A stretch of DNA of 64,000 bases from Terriglobia bacterium (lineage in GTDB: Bacteria; Acidobacteriota; Terriglobia; Acidiferrales; UBA7541), in assembly GCA_020073485.1 (NCBI GenBank), contig JAIQFB010000018.1, forward strand, positions 41,059-105,058, given 5' to 3'. Below are positions 1-9,400 of the stretch, one piece after another (position 1 is the stretch's first letter; each line of letters starts with the position of its first letter). Under the pieces are notes generated by a model, which was not told the DNA's origin, made no database searches, and saw only the letters and a list, made by a program, of their open reading frames with translations. Made by a program: the position numbers and the translations under genes.

Positions 1-1494
1 GTCGACGTCATTGCCAAACTGGATCCACGGAATGTTGGCCAATGGATTGGCCACCGTCTGGGGCGTGGGGTCGAATCCGAAATCAATATGCGAATACGAA
101 AAGCGAAGTTCGTTCACGATTTTGGCGGACACCGTATGCTGCCATTGGCCTCGGAACAGTTCTGACGGCCCTCCCTGCTGCGTCTGGAATCCAGGTATGG
201 CGTTGGGGTTGGCGAAATTATCGGGTGTCAGTGTGGAATTGTCACGGATGTAGCTTCCGGTCAGCTTGTCGCGATCCCCGGCTTGCCAATCCATGCGAAC
301 GTTCCAATCGATGGCGTTCGCCGCAGTCTCCACATTCTGTACCTGAAAATTATAGAGATCGACGGTATTCCCATCTCCAAGATCAACCGTTTTCTTACCC
401 GTCAACCCCGGTGAGGACAGATTCCCAATCCCTTGTAGCAAGAGCTTCATGTTGGCGTTGTTCGGGTAAAGCGTCTTAAGCGTGGCGATTCCCGATGCCG
501 TGGGCAGCTTGAACACCGGACCGGTTGCCGACTGGCGTTCCCGGTCCCATTGCGCGGTGCCGAAAAAGAAGAGCTTGTCTTTCCTGATTGGGCCGCCTAC
601 ATCGAATCCAAACGTATTCTCATTGTCGTACGGATTTTTCGTGACCGGGGTGCCGATTTCGTCCTGAGCGGGGATCGCAGCCAGTGCCGAATTGCGGTTG
701 ATTTCCCATAGGTCGCCGTGGAAACCGTTGGTTCCGCTCTTGTAAATGTAATTGGTGACCGACCCGCCGCCGCGGCCGAATTCGGCGCTGTAGGCATTCG
801 TCAGAATCGTCACTTCCTGGATGGCCCCGTAATTAGTTGGCTGGTAAGCCTGGCCGGTAATTCCGTAGTCGTTGTCGTCCTGTCCGTCAATTAGGAAATT
901 GTTCGCGCGCGGGCGCGAGCCATTCACGGAATACTCAATGCCTTCGGTGAAGGCCGTGTTCACAGCACCGATCCCCTGAGGAGTATCGTGGACCCCGGGC
1001 AGAGTGAACGCCAATTCGGCGGGATTCAAACTGAAGTAGGGAAGCTGCGAAATTTCCTGGTGGTTCAAGGTCTCGCCCAGCTGGCCCGACTGCGTGTCGA
1101 TCGCCTGCGAGGCGGGCGCCTGAATCTCGATGAGGTTCTGCGCGGCGGCGAGCTCCAGTTTCCCGTTAACCGTCGTGGTAGCCGATCCATTAACCACGAC
1201 GTTTGAGACTTGCAAGGGCGTGAATCCGGACAGGCTGATGGTCACGTTGTAAACGCCCGGCTGCAGGCTTTCCAGCCGGTAGGTACCGGCCGAATCGGTC
1301 TGCGTCTGGTGCAGCGCCCCGAATTCCGGGCTGACTGCTTTGACATCCGCCATCGGAAGAACGTTGTCCTTGGCGTCCACAACCGACCCGGCAATCGTCC
1401 CGTTGCTCGTTTGCGCGAGCAACCCGGCCGGCGCGATTCCGACAAACAGCACAACAGCAATGATGACATGAGAGAAACGCTTCAAGACACTCAT
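1..1494 (-). CDS. TonB-dependent receptor, carboxypeptidase-regulatory type (3' end beyond window)
   Basis: Outer-membrane receptor of the large acidobacterial TonB-dependent type; substrate unknown. The minus frame is open from an ATG at 1494 to the window edge (498 codons), so the beta-barrel C-terminus is missing. A signal peptide of about 28 residues ends in LLAQ. It is followed by a carboxypeptidase-regulatory Ig-like domain (about 30-115; SVVDAKDNVLP, AGTYRLESLQPGVY) and then a plug domain (SVNGSRPRANNFLIDGQDDN, AEFGRGGGSVTNYIYKSGTN). Barrel strands containing PIRKDKLFFFGT follow. A GGGGGAG ribosome-binding site lies 5 nt before the ATG. The plug and regulatory text are very similar in style to the receptor at 47721-51110. 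Transport itself is inferred from the family. Confidence 0.9.
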   Translation of the reverse strand, partial: MSVLKRFSHVIIAVVLFVGIAPAGLLAQTSNGTIAGSVVDAKDNVLPMADVKAVSPEFGALHQTQTDSAGTYRLESLQPGVYNVTISLSGFTPLQVSNVVVNGSATTTVNGKLELAAAQNLIEIQAPASQAIDTQSGQLGETLNHQEISQLPYFSLNPAELAFTLPGVHDTPQGIGAVNTAFTEGIEYSVNGSRPRANNFLIDGQDDNDYGITGQAYQPTNYGAIQEVTILTNAYSAEFGRGGGSVTNYIYKSGTNGFHGDLWEINRNSALAAIPAQDEIGTPVTKNPYDNENTFGFDVGGPIRKDKLFFFGTAQWDRERQSATGPVFKLPTASGIATLKTLYPNNANMKLLLQGIGNLSSPGLTGKKTVDLGDGNTVDLYNFQVQNVETAANAIDWNVRMDWQAGDRDKLTGSYIRDNSTLTPDNFANPNAIPGFQTQQGGPSELFRGQWQHTVSAKIVNELRFSYSHIDFGFDPTPQTVANPLANIPWIQFGNDVD

Positions 1495-1902
1495 AGTGCT
1501 CCCCCTGCAATTCCTGAATTTGTTATGGAAATAAGACTGCAAACGAGACTGTGGAGACCGCTTCGAGGCTTGAACCCGCGAACCAATGCTACACTGCAAC
1601 ACCCCACTCGAATTCGCCTTCATCCAGGACCGCCCTTGACGGAGTGGATGGGTCGCAAGCGCCCCAACGGCGGGCCGCCTCGAACCTAAAAGCTATCCTG
1701 TCAACAAGGTAACGCCGAAAACAACAGCGCGTCAACGCAATTAAACGAATTCAAGCGATCACGTTTCCTGGACGCAATCCGCGTCATTCCCCGCACGAGA
1801 TAGTTTCCCGGCCCGCCGGGATTTCCGCCACAAATCGATCGGATTACGAGAGGCCTTCTGGCGGCAACTTGCCGGGCATGGTAGAATTTTCCTCCTGAAC
1901 AT
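1495..1902. other. Intergenic region between receptor and tRNA-Arg
   Basis: About 400 bases with no convincing gene. It should hold the minus-strand promoter and leader of the TonB-dependent receptor. On the plus strand it holds the tRNA promoter: TAGAAT at 1882-1887 would be the -10, 15 nt before the tRNA 5' end, with no clear -35. Short ORFs here have no ribosome-binding sites or recognisable domains. Confidence 0.5.
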
Positions 1903-1979
1903 GCGCCCGTAGCTCAGCTGGATAGAGCGTCTGGCTACGAACCAGAAGGCCGGGAGTTCGAATCTCTCCGGGCGCACCA
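1903..1979 (+). tRNA. tRNA-Arg (anticodon ACG)
   Basis: A 77-base cloverleaf reads directly. The acceptor stem is GCGCCCG (1903-1909) with CGGGCGC (1969-1975), followed by discriminator A and an encoded CCA (1977-1979). The anticodon stem TCTGG/CCAGA flanks the loop CTACGAA, giving anticodon ACG, which is read as ICG after A34 deamination and decodes CGU/CGC/CGA. The T arm contains GTTCGAATC and the D arm AGCTCAGCTGGATAGAGC. Confidence 0.97.
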
Positions 1980-1988
1980 TTCCTTCCC

Positions 1989-2171
1989 ATGTATTTCGTA
2001 TACGTATCGCCAAGTGAGGCCACCGGTCAACACTACGTCGGACACACTTCAAATCTCACTCAACGCCTGGGGCAACACAACAGCGGAATTACGAAATCAA
2101 CGAAGAACCGCGGACCGCACGTGGATTATTCTCCGCTCGAAATGCAACGCACCCCAACGAAGAGCGATTAG
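1989..2171 (+). pseudogene. GIY-YIG nuclease-like remnant next to tRNA-Arg
   Basis: Starts 9 bases after the tRNA CCA. The first 45 residues match the beginning of small UvrC/YhbQ-like GIY-YIG domain proteins: MYFVYVSPSEATGQHYVGHTS, with the Y-V...Y-V-G pair standing for GIY-YIG, then RLGQHNSGITKSTKNRGP. After about residue 45 the similarity collapses and a stop ends the frame at 60 codons. Intact family members have about 85-100 residues and a downstream catalytic Glu that is absent here. The +1 and +2 frames continue without clear homology. I call it a degenerate remnant. Inactivity is inferred from the missing C-terminal half. Confidence 0.6.
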
Positions 2172-2378
2172 CTCGCTTCGGCGCAATCCTGTCAATGTCG
2201 CGATAAGAACCCCGCTCTTTTATGGCTCTTCCAATTTTGCTGAGGCATTAACTCTTGATAGCTTCGCTTGGGCACCCGCTTATGGTCCAGGGCGGAGCCT
2301 CTTTTTACAACATCCTTACAACTTAAGGGGTCACTTACCTGTATTTTGCCCAGAGACTTTCGATAACGGGATACAACA

Positions 2379-2798
2379 ATGAGTGCAGAGAAAAAGGTGC
2401 ACCTGGATGCGAGACAGCTCTACTCGGGCCTCATCCGCCTACACATTCTTCACCACGCGGCACATGAGGGGATCTTCGGTCTGGCTATGATCGAAGAGTT
2501 GGCGCGGCACGGCTATAAGCTCAGCCCCGGAACGCTGTACCCTGTGCTCCACGGTCTCGAAGAAAACGGACTGCTCCGTTCCCAGCCGCAGGGTTTTGCT
2601 GGGAAGATTCGCCGGGTTTATCGGGCCACCCCGGCAGGTCAAAAGGTATTGAAATCCGCGAAAGAGAAGGTCCGGGAACTATTTGGTGAGCTTTTTGAGG
2701 ATGAGTCCGCGATAGAAATTGCCCGACCACGACCGCGAGTTGTACCCGTCCGGGCTACCAACGGCCGAAATCAAGGGACTGCAAAGGTCGCGCTATAG
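2379..2798 (+). CDS. PadR-family transcriptional regulator
   Basis: 139 residues with the PadR winged-helix signature: a helix rich in leucine (YSGLIRLHILHHAAHEGIFG), then MIEELARHGYKLSPGTLYPVLHGLEENGLL, and the wing with RRVYRATPAGQKVL. PadR proteins usually repress efflux or detoxification genes by binding an inverted repeat, with ligand binding relieving repression. The gene lies 174 bp upstream of a WD40 gene whose -10 box is overlapped by a perfect palindrome. The same palindrome recurs before the efflux operon at 5004, so this protein is the natural candidate repressor, by inference only. A half-site (TTTCGATAAC, 2358-2367) lies just before its own ATG. The C-terminal 30 residues are basic and low in complexity. 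No strong ribosome-binding site is visible. Confidence 0.9.
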   Translation: MSAEKKVHLDARQLYSGLIRLHILHHAAHEGIFGLAMIEELARHGYKLSPGTLYPVLHGLEENGLLRSQPQGFAGKIRRVYRATPAGQKVLKSAKEKVRELFGELFEDESAIEIARPRPRVVPVRATNGRNQGTAKVAL

Positions 2799-2901
2799 AC
2801 GGTACGGGCTTTTTGCATTGAATACTTCCGCCTTTTCCTCCGGTTCGGCAGTCCTTTCTATTTTCTTGTAATTCGGTACATGCCAGATTGAATCCCAGCG
2901 A

Positions 2902-2930
2902 TTGACAGTTCTTCGAGCCTTCCTTATTAT
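2902..2930 (+). promoter_or_regulatory. Sigma-70-like promoter of the WD40 gene
   Basis: TTGACA at 2902-2907, a 17-base spacer and TATTAT at 2925-2930 form a near-consensus housekeeping promoter. It lies 43 bp upstream of the GTG start at 2973. The -10 box is overlapped by the palindrome at 2926-2944, the arrangement expected for repression by occlusion. Confidence 0.65.
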
Positions 2931-2944
2931 CGGTTTCCGATAAT
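2926..2944. promoter_or_regulatory. 19-bp inverted-repeat operator, copy 1
   Basis: ATTATCGG-TTT-CCGATAAT is a perfect palindrome with 8-bp arms and a 3-base spacer. It overlaps the -10 box before the WD40 gene. A second copy, with 14 of 19 positions identical and the same arm and spacer lengths, lies at 4978-4996 immediately before the TolC-RND-adaptor operon. A shared repressor is inferred, and the PadR protein encoded at 2379 is the nearest candidate. Confidence 0.65.
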
Positions 2945-2972
2945 GTCATTGCAGGGGTGAACGGAGACTACC

Positions 2973-3962
2973 GTGACGATTTGTTCCAGGAACATCAGCA
3001 GGTGCGTCGCATCCGCGGCTGTCATTGTGCTGGCCTGCGGAGAGCTTTTCGGGCAAACCCCAAAACTTACGTTGACGCGCACACTGACGGGCCATACCAA
3101 GAATGTCCATGCCGCCCCCATCAGTCGCGACGGCCGCTACCTGGCCTCAGCCAGCAGCGATCAGACAGTCAAGCTCTGGGAAATCGAAACGGGCCGCGAA
3201 CTTAAGACATTCACAGGTCACACGGGTGATGTGAATACAGTGGCAATTAGTCCGGACGGCCTGATGCTGGCTTCGGGAAGCGATGACAACACAGTCAGAA
3301 TTTGGGACGTAAGTACAGGCCGCGAGCTTTACAACCTTGCCGGCCACACTGGCTTTGTTCAGGGTGTCGCCTTTAGCCCTGACGGCAAGTTACTGGCCTC
3401 GGTGTCCTACGATAAGACCGTAAGATTGTGGGATCCTCACACTGGAAAAGAAGTTCGCACGCTGACCGGGCACACTGAACCCGTCTTTGGCGTGACTTTC
3501 AGCCCGGACGGGCGGTGGTTGGCTTCGGCAAGTAATGACAAGACAGTCAGAATTTGGGACGTGCGAACCGGAAAAGAAGTGAAAACCCTTACAGGCCCTA
3601 AGGACAGTGCGCACGGAATCGCGTTCAGTCCTGATGGAAAATTGCTCGCGGGAGGCAGTTATGATTCCACGGTTACGATCTGGGACGTGGCTAGCGAGCA
3701 TGTGGTGCGTATTCTCGCCGGCTCGGGCCGAATCGAGGGTGTCTGCTTCAGTTCTGACGGCCACCTCATAGGCGCGGGTAATCGGGAAGGAATGGTGCGC
3801 ATTTGGGAGGCTAGCACCGGTCAAGAAGTCTTGGCTTTGACGCGCCCCGCCATCGCGTTCTCCGTCAGATTCAATCCTGACGACACGCTGGTGGTCACGA
3901 CATCGGGAAGCGCAATTGATTTGTGGTCCGTGAGCGCGCCGCGAGAGAAAGCAATCAAGTAG
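2973..3962 (+). CDS. Secreted WD40-repeat beta-propeller protein
   Basis: 329 residues. The GTG start is supported by GGAG at 2963-2966. A signal peptide with hydrophobic core VASAAVIVLACGELFG covers roughly residues 1-28, so export to the periplasm is expected. The rest is seven WD40 repeats, each of the type GHTGDVNTVAISPDG...LASGSDDNTVRIWD. The first four are canonical GHT repeats; the last three are diverged (GPKDS, GSGRI, RPAIAF). Seven blades should close one propeller, which normally acts as a protein-binding scaffold. No enzymatic domain is attached. It sits between a PadR regulator and an efflux operon and shares an operator with that operon, which suggests co-regulation. Its partner is unknown. 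Confidence 0.88.
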   Translation: MTICSRNISRCVASAAVIVLACGELFGQTPKLTLTRTLTGHTKNVHAAPISRDGRYLASASSDQTVKLWEIETGRELKTFTGHTGDVNTVAISPDGLMLASGSDDNTVRIWDVSTGRELYNLAGHTGFVQGVAFSPDGKLLASVSYDKTVRLWDPHTGKEVRTLTGHTEPVFGVTFSPDGRWLASASNDKTVRIWDVRTGKEVKTLTGPKDSAHGIAFSPDGKLLAGGSYDSTVTIWDVASEHVVRILAGSGRIEGVCFSSDGHLIGAGNREGMVRIWEASTGQEVLALTRPAIAFSVRFNPDDTLVVTTSGSAIDLWSVSAPREKAIK

Positions 3963-4050
3963 GAGCAGAACGGCTATTCAGATTGAGCAATTGGAGAAGA
4001 GTCGGCTCGACGCCGATAAAGCACACATCGAAAAGACAAAGGAGAAACTG

Positions 4051-4599
4051 ATGCGTGATGCAAGAATCCAGGTAACGGTAAGTGAACGACGCCGTGATCA
4101 TTCAGGATTGATGTGGTGCCAAGTAGTGGTGGTTGCTGCTATGGTGTTCTTCAACGTTGGCCGATCCTTCGCGCAGGAGCTTGCTTCGAGTGACGTTTAT
4201 GTCGCACCGCAACGATTCTACGCACAAAAGTTAGTGGAAGACGTGAGGGCAAAGCATCCGGAAGTTATCTATCTGAACTTGCGCACGATCCCGCCAGACC
4301 GGACGGAAAGCTTTAAGGTGGCGTCGAGTCCTCCGAGCAGGGGCGGGAAGTCGGATCAGGCTGACCTGGATGCCGAGCACGGTAAGTCTTTGGTTGAGCA
4401 AATCAAGGAAGCACCGCAGGAGTTTCGGGTTCTGCTGCCACTCCGTGATGTTTCTGGAAAAATCATCGGAAACATTGCCATGCGAATGAAACTGGCTCAA
4501 GGAAAAACAACCTCCGATGCAATGAAGCTGGCGGAAAGGGTTGACCGTGAACTCCAGAGCGGGATCCCGTCAAAAGCTAAATTGTTTGAGCCCGTATAA
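4051..4599 (+). CDS. Membrane-anchored or secreted protein of unknown function
   Basis: 182 residues from the ATG at 4051, chosen because AAAGGAG (4038-4044) lies 6 nt upstream. A hydrophobic segment at about residues 17-36 (GLMWCQVVVVAAMVFFNVG) ends in SFAQ, consistent with a signal peptide or N-terminal anchor. The soluble part has an EFRVLLPLRDVSGKIIGNIAMRMK stretch reminiscent of extracytoplasmic sensor folds, but I cannot assign a family. The frame is open further upstream through a lysine/glutamate-rich coiled-coil-like text (IEQLEKSRLDADKAHIEKTK) with a possible TTG at 3991. This could be a longer N-terminus or the tail of a frame-shifted segment after the WD40 gene. Function unknown. 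Confidence 0.6.
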   Translation: MRDARIQVTVSERRRDHSGLMWCQVVVVAAMVFFNVGRSFAQELASSDVYVAPQRFYAQKLVEDVRAKHPEVIYLNLRTIPPDRTESFKVASSPPSRGGKSDQADLDAEHGKSLVEQIKEAPQEFRVLLPLRDVSGKIIGNIAMRMKLAQGKTTSDAMKLAERVDRELQSGIPSKAKLFEPV

Positions 4600-5003
4600 G
4601 TTATTGAGGCGGATGTTCGCGTGAGCGGCTCGCAGCGGAGTTTAGCGGGAATCGCACCTGCTGGGCTCTGACAAAGCGTCGGGACGGAAACGCAGACCGC
4701 ATATCGAACAGGAATATTCGCCGGTCCGTATACGTTTGCCTTCCCGGTTTGGCGTAACCGCCCTGAGGCAGACTTTTTTGAGTGGAATACGGAAAGCCAG
4801 CACCGGTTCGAGCAGTACCACAGGGACAAGAAGTTACATTGGGTCACCTTGCCGGCTCTCTGATTCCGATTTAATCCGTTCCTACGTCTGTTTCTTCCCT
4901 CGATATTTCAAACTGACCCGCTATCCGACTTTCAATCTTCTGGACATCCAGCCACAGGTGCTATATTGTCGGACACTGTTAACGAAAAGCGATAACGACA
5001 ACG
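4600..5003. other. Intergenic leader of the efflux operon; possible gene remnant at 4672-4863
   Basis: About 400 bases. Plus-strand 4672-4863 is open for 63 codons and reads protein-like (RPEADFFEWNTESQHRFEQY), but has no start codon or ribosome-binding site; it could be a decayed gene tail or chance. The right end holds the efflux promoter region: TGGACA (4941-4946) and TATATT (4962-4967), 15 bp apart, followed by operator copy 2. Confidence 0.35.
4978..4996. promoter_or_regulatory. 19-bp inverted-repeat operator, copy 2
   Basis: GTTAACGA-AAA-GCGATAAC; on the complementary strand GTTATCGC-TTT-TCGTTAAC. It aligns with copy 1 at 2926-2944 (TTATCG, TTT, CG and TAA positions shared, 14 of 19). 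It lies between the putative -10 box (4962-4967) and the ATG at 5004, where a bound repressor would block transcription of the efflux operon. Confidence 0.6.
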
Positions 5004-6425
5004 ATGAAAGCGTCGAACGCATTTACTAGTAAACGATGGGTCGTCCGCACTGCCATCTGCTTTTTCGTGTTCTTCGTAGCCCTTCCCAGGGTTAGGGCGC
5101 AGAGTCAGCCAGCGCAACCAAGAACCTTCACGCTGGAACAAGTTGTGGAATACGCCGCCCAAAACTATCCGGCGATTCGTGCATCCCTGGAGCAAGTATC
5201 GGCAGCTCAGGCCGGCGTCGCGCTGTCGAAGACGAACTATTTTCCGCGAGCTGACATGCTTTGGCAGGGGAATCGCGCGACGCGGAACAACGTTTTCGGA
5301 ATGCTCCTGCCTCAATCAGTCATTTCGCCGATTTCCGGGCCCGTGCTTTCCTCTGGCTCGAATGAATCTGCTTGGGGAAGTGCGGCCGGGCTTTTGTTTA
5401 CATGGGAACCTTTTGATTTCGGGCGGCGCGGAGCTACGGTCAGCGCGGCGCGGGCCGGACAGAACCTCGCCAATTCACAAGTCTCCGTAACTCGTCTGGA
5501 CATCGCCGTCGCGGCCACCAATGCATACTTCAATCTTGTGGCTGCGCAACAGAGGGTCAAGGCATCGACGGCTGACGTGGAAAGACGACAGGTGTTTGCC
5601 AATGTTGTCCACACGCTCGTTACAAACCAGTTGAGGCCGGGAGCGGATGCATCCCGCGCAGACGCCGAGTTGGCGCGCGCCAGGATTCTTCTGATTCAGG
5701 CCGAACAGGCGGAAGCAGTCGGTGGCGCGGTCCTGGCAGAATTCCTCGGGCTGAACTCGGACGATGTACAAATCGATGCGGGCTCGCTTCTGAGCGATCC
5801 GCCAAATGCCAATCCGCCCGTGACAGCGCTCACATCACATCCAATCGCCACCGCTGAACAAGAGAGAGTGGGCCAGATTGCGGCTCGGGTGCACATCCTT
5901 GATCGCTCCTATTTCCCTCGCTTCTATTTCCAATCCACGGTTTACGGCCGGGGAACCGGTGCCAGCACGGATGGCACATTTCAGGGAGGCGCGAATGGTT
6001 TGGGACTCGATCGCTCTAATTGGGCAACGGGGCTTACCGTAACGTTTCCGGCCTTTGATATTTTTTCCATTCGGGCCCAAAAGCAAATTGAAATCGCGAA
6101 CGAACGGGCTGAGCGCGCGCTCTACCAACAAACGGTGGATGATCTCACATCTCAGTTGCGGCAAGCGCAGGCTGCACTGGATGGTGCGCGCCGTGTCGCT
6201 GAAAACACGCCTCTCGAACTAAAGGCCGCCCGCGATTCCGAAATGCAGGCGCGTGCACGATACGAAGCTGGACTGGCAGCGATTGTGGAGATCGCTGAAG
6301 CGCAAGGCCTGTTGGTTCAGGCGGAGACCGACGATGCGTTAGCGCGTCTTGCCGTGTGGAATGACCTGGCATTGGTCAACGCCGCACAGGGCGATCTGCA
6401 GCCATTTATCCAGCTTCTGCACTAG
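5004..6425 (+). CDS. TolC-family outer membrane efflux protein
   Basis: 473 residues. Signal peptide 1-33 (basic start, core TAICFFVFFVALPRV, cleavage near RAQ). Two OEP-type helical hairpin halves follow, with typical texts FTLEQVVEYAAQNYPAIRAS (about 40-60), LDIAVAATNAYFNLVAAQQRVKAS, and YEAGLAAIVEIAEAQGLLVQAETD near the end. It forms the trimeric outer-membrane channel for the tripartite pump encoded downstream. The RND permease starts 22 bp after its stop and the adaptor follows, so this is an OMF-RND-MFP operon. A 19-bp operator lies 7 bp before the ATG. Pump substrate cannot be told from sequence. Confidence 0.92.
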   Translation: MKASNAFTSKRWVVRTAICFFVFFVALPRVRAQSQPAQPRTFTLEQVVEYAAQNYPAIRASLEQVSAAQAGVALSKTNYFPRADMLWQGNRATRNNVFGMLLPQSVISPISGPVLSSGSNESAWGSAAGLLFTWEPFDFGRRGATVSAARAGQNLANSQVSVTRLDIAVAATNAYFNLVAAQQRVKASTADVERRQVFANVVHTLVTNQLRPGADASRADAELARARILLIQAEQAEAVGGAVLAEFLGLNSDDVQIDAGSLLSDPPNANPPVTALTSHPIATAEQERVGQIAARVHILDRSYFPRFYFQSTVYGRGTGASTDGTFQGGANGLGLDRSNWATGLTVTFPAFDIFSIRAQKQIEIANERAERALYQQTVDDLTSQLRQAQAALDGARRVAENTPLELKAARDSEMQARARYEAGLAAIVEIAEAQGLLVQAETDDALARLAVWNDLALVNAAQGDLQPFIQLLH

Positions 6426-6447
6426 ACGATTCGGGAGGTCGCCAGCT

Positions 6448-9400
6448 GTGTGGTTAATTCGGACAGCATTGCGCAGGCCGGTCACGGTGATCGTGATCGT
6501 GGTCGCTCTGGCGCTCTCATCCATTCTTGCGCTTCTGCGCACTCGGATCGACATTTTCCCGGATTTGAATCTGCCCGTCATTTATGTGGCACAACCCTAT
6601 GGCGGCATGAGCCCCCAGCAGATGGAAGGGTTTCTTTCCTACTATTACGAGTACCACTTCCTGTACATCAACGGAATTGAGACCGTGGAGGCAAAATCGA
6701 TTCAGGGCATCGCGCTGCTCAAGCTTACTTTCCATCCCGGGACAGACATGAGCGAGGCGCTGGCACAGACGATTTCTTACGTGAACCGCGCTCGCGCCTT
6801 CATGCCTCCCGGCACCGTTTCCCCATTCGTGTTCCGCTACGACGCCGGGACGCTGCCTGTTGGCTATCTCGTATTTTCAAGCGAATCGCGTACGCTCGGT
6901 GAGATCCAGGACCTTGCATTGAATCGCGTGCGGCCAGTTTTTGCGACACTGCCGGGTGTTTCATCTCCACCGCCTTTTGGAGGCAACCAACGCACCATTG
7001 TTGTCAGCGTTGATCCGGGAAAATTACATGCCTATGGACTCTCCCTACAAAGCGTCGTGCAGGCCCTGGTGGCTGGAAACAGTATCGAACCGGCCGGAAA
7101 TGCCAACATCGGAAATTTTCAATCGCTGGTCACCACGGATTCAACCGTCGGGCAAATCACCGATCTGCTCGATATACCGATACGAGCCGGCTCGGGACCA
7201 TCGGTTTACATGCGGGACATCGGAACGGTTTCCGATTCCTCGGACATCCCAGCGGGCTACGCGCTGTTAAACGACAAACGAACCGTCTACATTCCGGTGA
7301 CGAAGCGCCCTGATGCTTCGACCATTACCGTGGTCAACGAAGTGCGCGCAAGCCTATCCCGGTTCCAATCGTTGGTTCCCGAGGACATCAAGATCGCCTA
7401 CGAATTCGATCAATCCCAATATGTTCGCGACGCGTTGCTCTCGGTCCTGCGCGAAGCTCTATTGGGCGCGATTCTCACGGGCCTTACGCTGCTTTTCTTC
7501 TTGCGCGATTGGCGCAGTTCGCTGGTCGTCGTCATCACGATCCCATTCGCTCTGCTCACAGCGGTGGTAGCTCTATGGGCCACGGGACAAACCATCAACA
7601 TCATGACTCTTGGTGGGCTTGCCCTGGCCGTAGGAGTGCTCGTGGACGAGGGGACCGTGCTTCTTGAAAACATTCACGTGCATCTCGCCCAAGGGGAAAC
7701 GAAGGCCCGCGCGGTCCTGGAAGCAAGCAGGGAGGTCGCAATCCCTCGATTGCTGGCGATGCTCTGCGTCCTCGCTGTCTTTTTGCCATCCTTCTTCATG
7801 GTCGGCCCGGCCCGGTCTCTTTTTGTTCCGCTTTCTCTCGCGGTCGGATTTTCGATGGGAGCGTCGTATTTACTTTCCAGCTCCCTGGTGCCGGTACTAT
7901 CCAACTGGTTCCTCAAAGAAGAGAAAACGCACGCGGACAACTCCATGGAAACGGGTTTTGACCGCTTCCGAAATAGATTCTACAAGTGGCTGGACCGCCT
8001 CATGGCCCGTCCGGCACTGCTCCTGGCCGGTTACACGATTGTGGTGATCGCCGTGCTGCTTTTGGTCGGGCCGAGACTCTCGCAAGAAATCTTTCCTTCA
8101 GCGGCGGCAAATCAATTTCGCCTGCGATTCGATGCTCCCGACGGTACGCGCATGCCGGTGACCGAGGAGATGTCGCGGCGCCTGCTCGATACGATTCATC
8201 GCGAGGCAGGCGCCGGCAATGTTGCTTTGACTCTCAGTTACGTGGGTACGCAAGGTTCCTCGTATCCGATCAACGCAATATTTCTTTGGACCAGCGGGCC
8301 GCACGAAGCCGTCATGAATGTCGGGCTTCGTCCCGGCGCATCCATTTCTCTTCGCGACCTGGAAGAGAAACTCCGCAACACACTGCCACAGCAATTCCCG
8401 GGATCGCACTTCTCGTTCGACCCCGGCGACCTCATCAGCCAGACGCTGAATTTTGGCACGCCGTCGGTCATCGAGGTGGCGGCCACCGGGCCACAGTACA
8501 ACGATGTATCGAGCTACGCGGACCGGGTCAGGCAAGAGCTTGCGAAAATAGATGAACTGCGGGACCTCGGATACGAACAGCCGCTCCATTACCCCTCGGT
8601 TGATGTCCGCATAAACCGCGTGTTGGCAGGCCAGCTTGGCGTAACGGCGGATCAAGTTGGTCAGGCAGTGGTGTCGGCAACGGCCTCAAGCCGCTTCGTG
8701 TCTCCCAACTACTGGCGTGATCCGGCGTCCGGCGTCAGCTACCAGGTGCAGGTAGAGATCCCGCAGGCGCAAATGACTTCCATGAAGGATATCGAGACGA
8801 TACCGGTCGCGAGCGCAACCGGAGCGGACCCGATCATCAACCAAGTGGCTTCGGTGCGTGCTGGGAACGTGCCGGGTGAACTGGACCGCCAGAACGGACT
8901 TTGGATGATTGGTCTTTCCGCTAATCCTGCCAGGAGCGACCTGGCTCGCGCTGCCACTGACATCGATCAAGCCATCGCCCATGCCGGCAACCCGCCGCGC
9001 GGCGTAACCGCGCAGGTGCGAGGCCAGGTCAGCGCCTTGCGGCAGATTTTCGGTAATCTGAGCATAGGACTGGCACTAGCCATCTTCGTAATCCTGTTGC
9101 TACTCGCGGCGAATTTCGAGTCCATCCGACTCCCGTTGATCGTATTCTCCACCGTTCCCGCTGTACTCACAGGCGTACTCCTGATGCTCTTGATTACGGG
9201 CACAAGCCTGAATCTTGAAAGCTTCATGGGCGCCATCATGGCCATCGGCGTTGCGGTTGCAAACGCAATTCTGCTGGTGACCTTCGCCGAAAAGAACAGA
9301 AAGAATGGCGCGGATGCCAAAACCGCGGCACGAAATGCCGCTGGCGAACGCCTCCGCCCTGTGCTGATGACCAGCCTTGCAATGATCACGGGAATGATCC

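Noticed and set aside
1759..2052. Minus-strand ORF with MVRPERFELPAFWF-type text
   Set aside because: This is the well-known translation artefact of the antisense strand of a tRNA gene (tRNA-Arg at 1903-1979).
4736..5029. 97-codon plus-strand ORF overlapping the TolC start
   Set aside because: Would cover the promoter and operator of the efflux operon; composition is random-like and it lacks a ribosome-binding site.
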